Below are positions 25,281-35,211 of a DNA stretch of 64,000 nucleotides, one piece after another. The stretch spans positions 92,131,207 to 92,195,206 of the forward strand of contig OZ024935.1 in NCBI GenBank assembly GCA_964017235.1, given 5' to 3'. Below the pieces are notes generated by a model, which was not told the DNA's origin, did no database searches, and saw nothing but the letters and a program-made list of their open reading frames with translations. The translations under genes and the position numbers were made by a program. Source of the DNA: Sabellastarte sp. h YS-2021. Lineage: Eukaryota > Annelida > Polychaeta > Sabellida > Sabellidae. Numbering within the stretch: position 1 is the stretch's first letter; every line of letters starts with the position of its first letter.

Positions 25281-28200
25281 ATGTTTATGAAAACTTTTTG
25301 ATTTTTATGTGTGTTGTAACTTCATGTCTTGGGACGGCGAACAGTCTTTTCTGTTTCTGTAGTGGTTTTACATGTCAGACAACACAGCTTGGAAAGTGCT
25401 CTGCATTTGAGACAGATTCCTTGAAATTTATTGAAATATTTTTAAACAACCGGGTTTTTTTTTTGTTTCATGAGCTGTATTTAATACTACCCACTATGGG
25501 ATGACACATTCTTTATTGCTTATTAACCAGATTCGAGGTCTCTTTTCTGAACCATATGGACAAGGTTGTAAAGAGGATATCAAATACATATAGAAACAAC
25601 CACACATGAAAAGGTATCGGTGGAGTATAAAAGGGCTGATGACACCAATTTACTAAAATTATTTCAGGGGGCTTGCAACATGTTCATTTACGTTTGATCT
25701 AGGTATAATAAATAAAATACTTGATGGAACCAGCCTGAAACTCTTGCCAGCCTAAACCATTGTTTTCAAAGTCAAACAGTTTTTGTCCAAGTAAATCTCC
25801 AATTTGCGATCTAGTGCAGTTATGCAGAAATGCCAGCAATAATGCACATGTATACACCTGTTGTGATCTTGGTTTCATATTTCTCTTGTGGCATTTTCCC
25901 TTTCTGAAAAAATAGTAGGAAACTTACTAATTTAAATCTCACATGAGTACTTCTTGATTTCTTCCGGTTTTTATTGAAGTTACAGTCATTCTTCAGGCTT
26001 TGCATCTCTTATGGTGGGTGCCTAATTTTGGTTTCTGCAACACGGTGCCATTTACAAAGCTTAATTAATCTTACAAGTTTATCAACAAATGATGTTTTTC
26101 TTTTACATTTTAATAACTGTGTTAGCTACAAAATTTGTTACATACACCTTCCAGAGCAATTTTTGGCACTCGTATAGTATTATTGTTTTCATTCATGATA
26201 TATTTTTGTTTGCGAATGTTATACAGGAAGTTTTCCTACTTAACTCCGGGGCTAAGAGTAAAGTAGGAACTACACCTATTGTTAATTTTCATCACCAGTT
26301 AACTGCTGGTCAGTGGCTAAGAACTGCCAGCTTTCCCACTTGATGTTGAGCCAGGATCTGTGTCCATCATTGCCTGTACCCATGATACCCTGGATCTTTT
26401 GGTGTGTAGGTGTTCATGTCAGTGAACAAGAAGGGTTTTCACCTTTCCTAATCATAGACAAGGACAACTACACTATTTTATACCAAAAGATCTAGGGTGT
26501 GACAGATATGGGCAATAACGGATACGGGTGATGAAAAAACAATAGGTTTAGTTCCTGCTTAACAAATTATGTCTGTTAAGTACCTTGTCGAAGGATACAA
26601 TTCCAATTACCTTACCAAGAATTGAAACGAAGTATATGCAATATGAACTTCTTAACCTCAAAATTGTTGCTGATGGTTATTATTCTTTTTTTATTATCCA
26701 CTGTGTGACCAGTGTTCACAACTCATACAAAATTGTTACTGGCCAACAAGGTTTTCAAGTCACTTTTTGAAATGAAAAGTTGCTGCCCATATTTCAAAAG
26801 TTAAAAATGAAGACATTGACAAATAAATTTTTTTTAGTTCAACTTACTTTACTTCTTACAATATACCATTACTTGTAGGAAAAAGGAGGTGTAAAACTAT
26901 AGATTTTTTCAAAAATCTTCAATGTCTAATAATGTCTATCTCTCAGTTAGAAAAATAATAATCAGACTCATCTTTTGACATCAGAGTAATAGGGTAATTG
27001 GTTACTGCCATATTCTTACAAATTCATCAATGAATAAAAGAAGAAAAAAAAAGAAAAAAATTGTTCATCAATGGCCGGGTCATTGGTCAATCACATTTTC
27101 TCTTTATTTTTATGCAATAACCGACAAAATTCCTCTGTTCCTCCATGGAATAGTTTACCCAAGAACATCGTCAAAGGCTTATGAGACTGTGTGTTAAATT
27201 TTACTAATGGCATAGAAAATTTAGTCATACAGCATAAAACACACAAAAGTGGATCAAAACAACATAATCAAAAAGATGGGAACAAAATCCTCTCACAGAA
27301 TATTCTTTTGATTTATTTGAATGGCTAAAATTTCAACAACGCAGGCGTTTTAAATGGTTGCCACGATGAGTGACAATACAAGCTGGCAACAAGAGATGAA
27401 ATATGAAAAGAAAAGTTTTTGGTTTTCTTCAAAATTAAAGAATTTTACATGTTATAAATTATTCAATTTTGCTGGCTAATCGGGCCAAGAAGTACTCAAA
27501 GAGGTCCAGCGCGATATTGGTGGCCTTGAGACACCAGGCCAGTGGCCATTTCGAACACTGTGTGTGATGTATTTGATCTAAATACTGGCACATATAGACT
27601 AATTATTTTAAATTTTTATTCCCAAGCACGTCTCCTTACTATGGATAAGTTGTCAGATTCTTTGGTGATTTTAAGCAGAACTTATAAATTTGCCACTTGT
27701 AAAACGTTAACTGATATACATTCCTGCATCTAAAGTCTATTTATAGCTTGCTCCTATTTTAAAGGAGATAGGCAAACAAATTTAACTTACCTATATTTGA
27801 AAATATACAGGTATTTTGATGAATGCACATAAAAACACCACCCAGCAGGCTCTGTTATGTGAAATACATAGCTTTTTAACTCCCTTTAAACAATCTCTCT
27901 CTACACACAACTGGCAAGAATGGGGAAATTATGTCACTTTTGTGACACACTAGCTAGCTGTGAGTGGATATACTGTTACTTAGATTCTAATGAAATAATT
28001 TCATAGTTTTATTTTTTCACATTAAAAGATTATTATTGAAAACAACAAAAATTTTTTATTATTAAAATATCATTGGAGAACTATGAAAGAGATCAAACAT
28101 TTACACCTTTGTCATCATTATTTAGATTAAATAACTTGTTCCCTTTGATAAAAAACAGACACAACATCCTTCAAAATCAATTTAATAAAATTTATCACAG

Positions 28201-28489
28201 TAGATTTATTATTTGCACACACCTAATATTAAATGGTAAATGCACCAATTATACGATTTTCATAACAGTTTGTCAGTTTATATGTAAAGTTATTGATTAA
28301 AAGTGCCCCAAGAAAAAAGGCCAAATTTAGAACATATTTCAATACCTCCAAATACTCACGTGGAATGAACCTCATTCATAAAAATAACTGCCAATCAAAT
28401 TTAGGAGAAATGACATCATGGCGAATTACTTACTTTATTCATTTTTGTGGTAGAGTTTGCAGTAAGTACTGGTTGTTACTGCTCACGTG
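25281..28489. other. AT-rich non-coding DNA
   Basis: No recognisable gene. Contains a SINE fragment (26283-26365) and an A/G-rich run around 27037-27060. Confidence 0.4.
26283..26365 (-). repeat. tRNA-SINE fragment
   Basis: 'agttaactgctggtcagtgg' and 'aactgccagctttcccactt' match the reverse complement of the SINE body seen at 51041-51280. Neither head nor tail is recognisable. Confidence 0.5.
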
Positions 28490-29339
28490 GACATCTCAAG
28501 ATTGTCCTTGCACAAACTCAAGATCTTGAGTTGAAGCAGACATCTCAAGATGGGACTCCCATCTGGAGATTGGGCAGCACAAACTCAAGATGTTGATCTG
28601 GAGCTGTGATTTGCTAATCACATGTGGTCCCCTGTCATCTGATTGACTGATTTCAGAAACTGAGCCTACTTTGAATTTCAATTGATCTGTACATTTTCTG
28701 CATTATGAGGAATTCTTTGGTCTTTTGTTCTTTTATAGCTTGTTTATATTTATTTATTTTACCATATATCTTAAGAAATGTATCAATTTTGAACCATTAA
28801 ATAATTGTGATTATGATATTATTGCAATTAGCTTTTGTTTTAGAAGTCCTAGCAATTACAATTTTAGGTTTTAATATGAATCCACAAACAGGAATTAAAG
28901 AAACAATTCCAAAAGTGCAATTCATAATCCACTAAAGGTGGACATCTGACAACACGCCAACAATTATAAAAGTGCAATTCACGATCTAAGGAGAATCACA
29001 TCACCAAACAAGAATCTTCAATTAAACAATCGAAGAGCTACCAATATATTAATGTACAAATCAGCTGGCAACACACCTTTGTACAAGTACAATTGTACAA
29101 GTAAAATTCATAATCTAGGGCATTGCATCCTAGCAACAAAACCTTTTGATTACGTTATCAAAGAGTTTTCTGTTAAATATATTTGTAAAATTTGGTATAA
29201 TCCTTTCCAATATTCAAACAGCAGTGATCAAACAAAGTGATACTGTTGACATATTCATCTTAATTTTGTGCAGCACAATCTCGAGACGTTTGCCTCAACT
29301 CAAGATCTTGAGTTTGTGCAAGGACAATCTCGAGATGTC
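28490..29339. mobile_element. inverted-repeat element with 61-bp arms
   Basis: 28490-28550 and 29279-29339 are inverted copies, 61 bp each with five mismatches, all transitions (arms begin GACATCTCAAGATTGTCC and GACATCTCGAGATTGTCC). Both contain the palindrome ACTCAAGATCTTGAGT. The 0.73-kb interior is AT-rich with no ORF of note. It is probably a non-autonomous DNA transposon or foldback element; an old segmental inversion is an alternative. Confidence 0.55.
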
Positions 29340-29517
29340 TCTGATCGCGAGTTGGGATCTAACATGGACACCCCAATTTTTCTAACACCAATATTTTAAA
29401 TTTCAGAATATAGTCGCTGTTTTACAGTGGTTGATCAATTCAGACAACTATTGAAATAATTTTGATACTTACATTAAACTTTAGAATTTTAAGAAATAAA
29501 CTTAGAAAACATGTGAG
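29340..29517. other. left flank of the YR retrotransposon
   Basis: Non-coding. The 8 bases adjacent to the element do not match the right flank, as expected for YR elements, which make no target-site duplication. Confidence 0.5.
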
Positions 29518-29889
29518 CAGTTCCTCGCGTACCAGTGGATATAACCAATGACCTTAAAGCTGATTAGACAGAGGTCAAACACAGCATTGCGGTTAATATA
29601 AATTTATTAATTCACTAATATTTGTTACATACTACTTGTATTTACAGATCTGTTGACATATAAGTGTGACAACTTAGGGTCACCTTACATGAGGCACAGT
29701 TTAGGGTGACCTTAACCAAAGGATGAGGCCAGTAACTAAGGTATGAGGTAAATGATAATTTGGAAGAAAATATAAGAGTGCCTTATGTAAGGGTGACCCT
29801 ATGGTAAAATAAGTTAAATACCAGCTACTATACTCTGACTGCTAGGATATTTACTTGTAAAACTGTTGTTAAAAGACAATTATTCACCC
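29518..29889 (-). repeat. split direct repeat B2 (3' end of the element)
   Basis: 372 bp, one mismatch to B1 at 31208-31579 (ggatgagg versus gaatgagg). Contains an imperfect inverted repeat (29674-29697 with 29778-29801; TAGGGTCA.CCTTACAT). On the minus strand AATAAA occurs at 29608-29603, about 90 nt before the outer end. Confidence 0.95.
29603..29608 (-). terminator. candidate polyadenylation signal in B2
   Basis: AATAAA on the coding strand of the element, in the 3'-terminal repeat and therefore suitably placed for ending the genomic transcript. The B1 copy has the same hexamer (31298-31293). A hexamer alone in AT-rich DNA is weak evidence. Confidence 0.35.
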
Positions 29890-31042
29890 TATCATGCTAT
29901 GAGCAATAGTTGCATTAACAGTGACAACAGGGTAACATAATACACGATATGAAAGTAAATAAAATACAATATCATAACATACATGAATGCTACTTAAGCG
30001 TACAATGATATGTGGACATAATATGAAATATACGAGAAGATTGTCCATAATTAAACCATTTAAGACCCATGTATGATGCATAATTTACATAGCTAGTTGG
30101 TGTTCTGGTTAAATTATAATAAACTGCTGAAACTCTCTAGAGTCATTGAACATACAGAGCAGTAACCAAGCTAATGCAAACTCATTATGGCCCTGTACTG
30201 AGACCATTATAACTTGACGGCCAATAATTTGTATAAACGTAATGTTACATTCTAGCACACTGTTTAGGGAAATGTTACATATAAAATAAGTGCTTTTGAT
30301 TTACAAATGACTTACTATAAGAACCAGGACACACGAACCTACTAATACGTGTGGATCATGTACATGACTGAAGGGTTAAAACACTTATGTAATACATAAA
30401 TAATGCTACAATGGCTGAACCATTGATATAAATTAAACAACTAAAAATCTTGTAAAAGTAGCTGGAGTAATTAAGTCACACACTGACACTGATACACAAC
30501 AGGTATATACTTGATTATGAATTGCCATATAAGTTAATAAAAGAACTTAATGTATACATAAAGGGGCCACAGCCCTTGATAGTACAATACATGCCTTGGG
30601 TGGAGCAAGCCCACAAAGAAGTATGATAGTAGTACAATGATTTATAAATTCTTAAGATGAAGAAGAAAATTTACACTGGGTTCAAGCCCACAACTGCTTT
30701 TGCTACATACATTAAAGCCCCGTTTCAAGGACCCAGAGTTGCCCTAAAGAGCTGAGCATTACAGCCCCAGTCCACACTCAAACCTTAAACTCTGAGCCAG
30801 TAGCATTAGGGCTACAGCTGACCAATACATGGTTAAGACACGAGCCAAGCACTGTTTATCATTTAAGCACTATGTGCTTAAGCACTCTGATGGTAACACG
30901 ATCAGACAGCAAGCTTTGCTCTGGTAGCAGCAGCAGGGCCTTGCTCCAACCAAGCTGTTCTGCTTTACTTGAAGTCTTTGACATCTGAAAATACATGAAG
31001 AAAACTGAGAAACACATGGATCTAGGGAGTGGAAGGGTGGGC
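29890..31042 (-). other. spacer between A2 and B2 of the YR element
   Basis: 1,153 bp between the inner ends of A2 and B2, without a recognisable domain. A 122-residue minus-strand open frame (30870-31238) overlaps A2 and looks like chance coding. The segment is more GC-rich towards A2 ('agcagcagcagggcc' at about 30928). It may hold 3' UTR or replication signals. Confidence 0.6.
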
Positions 31043-31207
31043 TCAAATTTTTAACATGCATATTGTTTGAATCCAAGAGTGTGGCGGCAATTTCAAATGT
31101 GAATTTGCTTTTATAGTAAAAATCACTGGCCCATGAAATACCACAATGCAACAGTCCAGTCTGGTACCAGAACTGAAGGTTAAGTTCGCTGCATGAACTT
31201 ATCCCCA
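31043..31207 (-). repeat. split direct repeat A2
   Basis: 165 bp identical to A1 at 36313-36477. It abuts B1 directly, recreating the junction expected in the circular intermediate (minus strand ...GGAACTG then TGGGGATAAG...). Confidence 0.95.
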
Positions 31208-31579
31208 CAGTTCCTCGCGTACCAGTGGATATAACCAATGACCTTAAAGCTGATTAGACAGAGGTCAAACACAGCATTGCGGTTAATATAAATTTATTAA
31301 TTCACTAATATTTGTTACATACTACTTGTATTTACAGATCTGTTGACATATAAGTGTGACAACTTAGGGTCACCTTACATGAGGCACAGTTTAGGGTGAC
31401 CTTAACCAAAGAATGAGGCCAGTAACTAAGGTATGAGGTAAATGATAATTTGGAAGAAAATATAAGAGTGCCTTATGTAAGGGTGACCCTATGGTAAAAT
31501 AAGTTAAATACCAGCTACTATACTCTGACTGCTAGGATATTTACTTGTAAAACTGTTGTTAAAAGACAATTATTCACCC
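31208..31579 (-). repeat. split direct repeat B1
   Basis: 372 bp, one mismatch to B2. It begins about 20 bases after the recombinase stop codon at 31601 and is contiguous with A2. Confidence 0.95.
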
Positions 31580-31600
31580 AAACCCCAACAGTAGAGGTAG

Positions 31601-32578
31601 TTACAAGCCGGACAATTTTTGCTTGAACATGTTAGCAACTTGCTGACCTGCATCCACAGTGTCAGTGATGTACCTCCACACACAATCCGAAGTCCAGGTG
31701 CCATGTTTTTGAATATTTTGAAGGTCTACATTGTTATTGAAAGCAAAGGTGGCACCTGAACGACGGAAGGTGTGGAAGGTATAACCAGAATTGTGTAATT
31801 TCAATTTAGTTAGCAGGAGAAGAAAATGGCGCCTGACCTTGGTGTCAGTAAGAGGAAGCCAGTTTTGATGTACTTTTACCTGGAATAAGGGGAGATTAGG
31901 GGCCCTAGGGGTGAGTGCCAGTAAATTACTAAGAGCAGTAACAGGGCATAGGATGGAATTGGAAATTCTGGGCACAGTGATAAGTTTAATGGCATTTTTT
32001 GTCTGCATGGTCTTTGACCATTTTATGATTATAACCACTTTATCAGGTCGAAAAATTAAATCACCTTGTGCCAGATGTTTGAGAGGTGAAAACTGTGCTA
32101 TGGCATGTGGGACAAGGTTAGACAGACGTAAAAAGGAGAAAAAACTAACTAAATACACAGCCTTGAACACTTGACCCATGTATGTGAAGTCACACAATTT
32201 TACAATAGATTCCAACAGGGGTATATCTATGATTTTTTTCAACTGAACATTTAAAGGAGATTGCAGCTGAACTGCTTTCTGATAGTACTTTAATCGAGAA
32301 TCATAAAGACAAGCAACATCTAGACCCAGGATAATGAATTTAGTTCTAATTGCTGACAAATAATTGGCCATTTGTGTGTATTTTACTCCGTTATACTGGA
32401 GACATTCCAGGAAACACAATAAATTTAATGTGGTCACCTGATGCACATTCCAGGTCATAAAGACCACAAAGGCCAGGAAGGTCCTGAACAACGTATTGTA
32501 GGCCTTCTTAGTGGAGTCGGAAAATGCATGTGTGAGTCTGGAGGTTGCCAGTTGTGTGAGGCGATGTTCCAGTGGCAT
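31601..32578 (-). CDS. tyrosine recombinase (integrase) of the YR retrotransposon
   Basis: 325 residues. This enzyme inserts the circular DNA copy into the genome by tyrosine-mediated strand exchange, presumably in the nucleus. The N-terminal half is a SAM-like DNA-binding region (about 10-100). The catalytic fold shows the expected residues: R151 in LRLSNL, K186/K189 in IKWSK, H269-T-F-R272 (HxxR), H292 in KHGTW and nucleophile Y303 in WRYI. The start follows the pol stop by 17 nt, so expression may be by reinitiation or from a separate transcript. All active-site residues are present and the frame is open, so it is probably functional. Confidence 0.93.
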   Translation of the reverse strand: MPLEHRLTQLATSRLTHAFSDSTKKAYNTLFRTFLAFVVFMTWNVHQVTTLNLLCFLECLQYNGVKYTQMANYLSAIRTKFIILGLDVACLYDSRLKYYQKAVQLQSPLNVQLKKIIDIPLLESIVKLCDFTYMGQVFKAVYLVSFFSFLRLSNLVPHAIAQFSPLKHLAQGDLIFRPDKVVIIIKWSKTMQTKNAIKLITVPRISNSILCPVTALSNLLALTPRAPNLPLFQVKVHQNWLPLTDTKVRRHFLLLLTKLKLHNSGYTFHTFRRSGATFAFNNNVDLQNIQKHGTWTSDCVWRYITDTVDAGQQVANMFKQKLSGL

Positions 32579-32595
32579 TCTACCTAGAAATACAA

Positions 32596-35211
32596 CTATA
32601 TAGTATCATCACAATACAAATACTCCAGGGGGGTGGGGACCCAAGTGACAGGGTGAACTAGTTGCTGCAATTTAACAACATTATTATTAGTTACATTCCA
32701 CCTTGACAGGAGATCTGCCACTGGATTCAGCTTGCCTGCAATGTGAACAACCATGATATCAATGTTAAAGGCACTAAGCCAGAGAAAAATATTTCTGGCA
32801 TATTTGGCCATGGTACTATCACGAGTTTTACCAGTAGTTAGTACAGACACTACAGCTTGATTGTCACATCTAATAAGGATACGGGTTCCAGTCCATTGTC
32901 TATGCCAGACTTTGAGGGCTACCAAAATATTGACCATTTCTGTGTAAGCTATATTTTTGGTGAGCCAATTTTGTGGGAGGGCCATGGCATACACTTGGTC
33001 AGCCCAAATGGCGCCCAAGCCTGTGGGGCAGGCATCAAGATGGACTGTTTTGGCAGGAACATAGTTGAAAAATGACACACCATTATACACATTTAGGAAC
33101 TTTAGGAACCAATTCAGATCTCGTTTAAATTCCTCAGTGACTGTTATTGACCTGGCATTTACATTTTGTCTTAGTAATTGTAACATCCTATTCAAGAAAA
33201 ATCTGGCATATTTGACACATTTTGCCACATATAATAGTGAGCCTAACAGGGACTGTAATTCCCCCTTGGTACATTTTTGCTTAAAACACCATTGGCTACA
33301 GAGGTCTTTAACTGCCTGCAATTTCTCAGTTGGGATAGACATTGTGAATTCAGTTGTGTCGATGACAATACCCAAACAAGTAACCCTGGTACTGGGAGGT
33401 ACTAATTTTTTGGCACTAACAGATAAACCCAATTCCGCTAGTAGTTCCTGCAGTCTAGTATATGTTTTCTCAATTTTCGACGGTACGGAGATACATAGAA
33501 AATCGTCAATATAGTTCCACACACTGTGGCCTTCCTGGCTCATTATGTAGCGTACCGCGTCGGAAATTCGCTGAAAGATCGACGAACCGTGCTTAAATCC
33601 GAAAGGTAGGGAAAAGTCAAGAAAGTAACTTTCCCAGTATAGTCCTAATAAATCTAGATCCCCAGGGTCAATAGGGACATGGCGAAAAGCCCTGCTGATA
33701 TCAACTTTGAAAATTTGTGACCCTTTACCCAATCTGAGTACCTCATTTGTGAGATTATCTACTGAGGGGTAGGTAAGTATGAAATCAGTGCCCAAATAGC
33801 GATCACTATGAACCCCAGCATTAACAGAATGACCAATAGGCCAACTGAGATCGATAATCACCCTCCTGTTAGTGGAACTCGACTTATCCCGAGTCATGAA
33901 AGGACTAATGTGTAGATTATCGATAGGGGGAACCTCAAATGGACCTAACATGGCATTATTGGCTATTTCCTCTTGAAGATAAGTCGTGACATGATCGGGA
34001 TATTCCGTAGCACTCCTATGATTAATTTTCTCAGTATGCACAACCTGACTACGATCGAAATCCAAAGGGAAGCCATACTTTATGAGGAGAGGCAATTGCC
34101 AGTCCCAATACTGATCTAAATATGCAGCCCATTTGTCATAATTTAGCTTTGAAGCAAGTGGAATCTGTAAACCCATGTAGTTGGGTCGACCATCAGCTCT
34201 CAGTTTTTTATGTAACTGTATGATGTTAGTGCATACAGATTTATTGCTATGATCATAGACCCGGCTTTTTAGCCCATAAATAGGTATGAAGCCGAATAAC
34301 GGTCTATTCTGTTTAATACATTTATCATTGTCAGGGGCTGCTTTGGCTTCCCGAATTCTTTGACTTTTGTTAGAAATATGCAATTCAAGTGTGTATTTAT
34401 CAGTTTGGTCATCATCCGTATTTGGCATGGATCTGTCACAATTTTTACTACCCCTTCTTGTTTCATTGGGGATTTGGTCACAGTCGGTACGAGACGGTAA
34501 GGTACGACCAGTCACAGTGCCTGCAGATGACCTGCACGAATTCACATGGGCCCTGGCAAGGATATTGTTACATTTGGAGTAAAGTAGTTTCGTATTCTTA
34601 CCTTTAATAACTTTTGCAACTTGTTTTCCTTTTTCCACTGGTGTATCACAAGTATTGTTAGTACCAACACCTTCAACGACAGTACTGACCTTCATATCAT
34701 GACATTTATTGACAGTATTAAATTGAATATCACTCAACGGTTGAAACCTGTTTGTGTGTATAAAAGAACCAGTTTTGGTAACACAACCTTGGTTTTCCAT
34801 TGTTATTCTGGGTTTTTTACTATTACACATGTGCGACCCACCTTGTTTTGACACCTTGTCGTTAACAATCATAGTACTTGACACATCATTACCACAAACT
34901 TGTTCATTTTTGCTACAAGTAACAGCGGCCGCTTCATGTGTGAATTTTTCTTTCACAACAACCTGATTATCAGGTGAATTAGTGTTCATTGATTTGTTAT
35001 AATTTACACAATCAGCAAAGGTGACATACCTTTTAACAAGCTTATGTACAGTTGTTAACTTCTTGATACAGTTAGGGTTAAACAACTCTCTATCTACAAA
35101 TGACACGTTATAAAAATACCTGTCAGTAAATTTCTGTTTGTCAATACGCCCTGTATCCACTGCATTTCTGCAGTGGTTACCTAGTTTTTTGACACTAATT
35201 TTTGTGTACAT
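32596..35211 (-). CDS. pol: pol: reverse transcriptase/RNase H of the YR retrotransposon
   Basis: 871 residues from the first ATG. It copies the element RNA into DNA and degrades the RNA strand. Residues 1-300 are a Cys-rich, low-similarity linker. From about 340 to 470 is the conserved stretch before RT (YLDQYWDWQLPLL). RT proper follows: motif A FKVDISRAFR (D504), motif B LPFGFKHGSS (about 535-544), motif C YIDD (567-570). RNase H has D726 in HLDA, E758 in YTEM, D783 in RCDN and D833 in VADLLSR, so all four acidic positions are present. No methyltransferase or aspartic protease motif was seen. The frame is -1 relative to gag and overlaps its last 31 nt; with the frameshift signal at 35157-35190, pol is more likely made as a Gag-Pol fusion than from this ATG. 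Confidence 0.93.
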   Translation of the reverse strand: MYTKISVKKLGNHCRNAVDTGRIDKQKFTDRYFYNVSFVDRELFNPNCIKKLTTVHKLVKRYVTFADCVNYNKSMNTNSPDNQVVVKEKFTHEAAAVTCSKNEQVCGNDVSSTMIVNDKVSKQGGSHMCNSKKPRITMENQGCVTKTGSFIHTNRFQPLSDIQFNTVNKCHDMKVSTVVEGVGTNNTCDTPVEKGKQVAKVIKGKNTKLLYSKCNNILARAHVNSCRSSAGTVTGRTLPSRTDCDQIPNETRRGSKNCDRSMPNTDDDQTDKYTLELHISNKSQRIREAKAAPDNDKCIKQNRPLFGFIPIYGLKSRVYDHSNKSVCTNIIQLHKKLRADGRPNYMGLQIPLASKLNYDKWAAYLDQYWDWQLPLLIKYGFPLDFDRSQVVHTEKINHRSATEYPDHVTTYLQEEIANNAMLGPFEVPPIDNLHISPFMTRDKSSSTNRRVIIDLSWPIGHSVNAGVHSDRYLGTDFILTYPSVDNLTNEVLRLGKGSQIFKVDISRAFRHVPIDPGDLDLLGLYWESYFLDFSLPFGFKHGSSIFQRISDAVRYIMSQEGHSVWNYIDDFLCISVPSKIEKTYTRLQELLAELGLSVSAKKLVPPSTRVTCLGIVIDTTEFTMSIPTEKLQAVKDLCSQWCFKQKCTKGELQSLLGSLLYVAKCVKYARFFLNRMLQLLRQNVNARSITVTEEFKRDLNWFLKFLNVYNGVSFFNYVPAKTVHLDACPTGLGAIWADQVYAMALPQNWLTKNIAYTEMVNILVALKVWHRQWTGTRILIRCDNQAVVSVLTTGKTRDSTMAKYARNIFLWLSAFNIDIMVVHIAGKLNPVADLLSRWNVTNNNVVKLQQLVHPVTWVPTPLEYLYCDDTI
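35157..35190 (-). promoter_or_regulatory. programmed -1 ribosomal frameshift signal, gag to pol
   Basis: On the minus strand the heptamer A AAA AAC (35190-35184) lies in the gag frame immediately before the gag TAG (35183-35181). After a 7-nt spacer comes a perfect hairpin, CCACTGCA-GAAA-TGCAGTGG (35176-35157), with an 8-bp stem and a GNRA-type tetraloop. Slipping by -1 on this heptamer enters exactly the pol frame (K-K-L-G-N). Slippery site, spacing and stimulatory stem all match the known retroviral type of -1 frameshift signal. Confidence 0.8.

Noticed and set aside
30870..31238. 122-residue minus-strand open frame in the spacer/A2 of the YR element
   Set aside because: No domain, runs through the non-coding A2 repeat, and lacks similarity to any YR element protein; most likely chance.
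33065..33514. 149-residue plus-strand open frame
   Set aside because: Exact antisense shadow of the RT/RNase H coding region.
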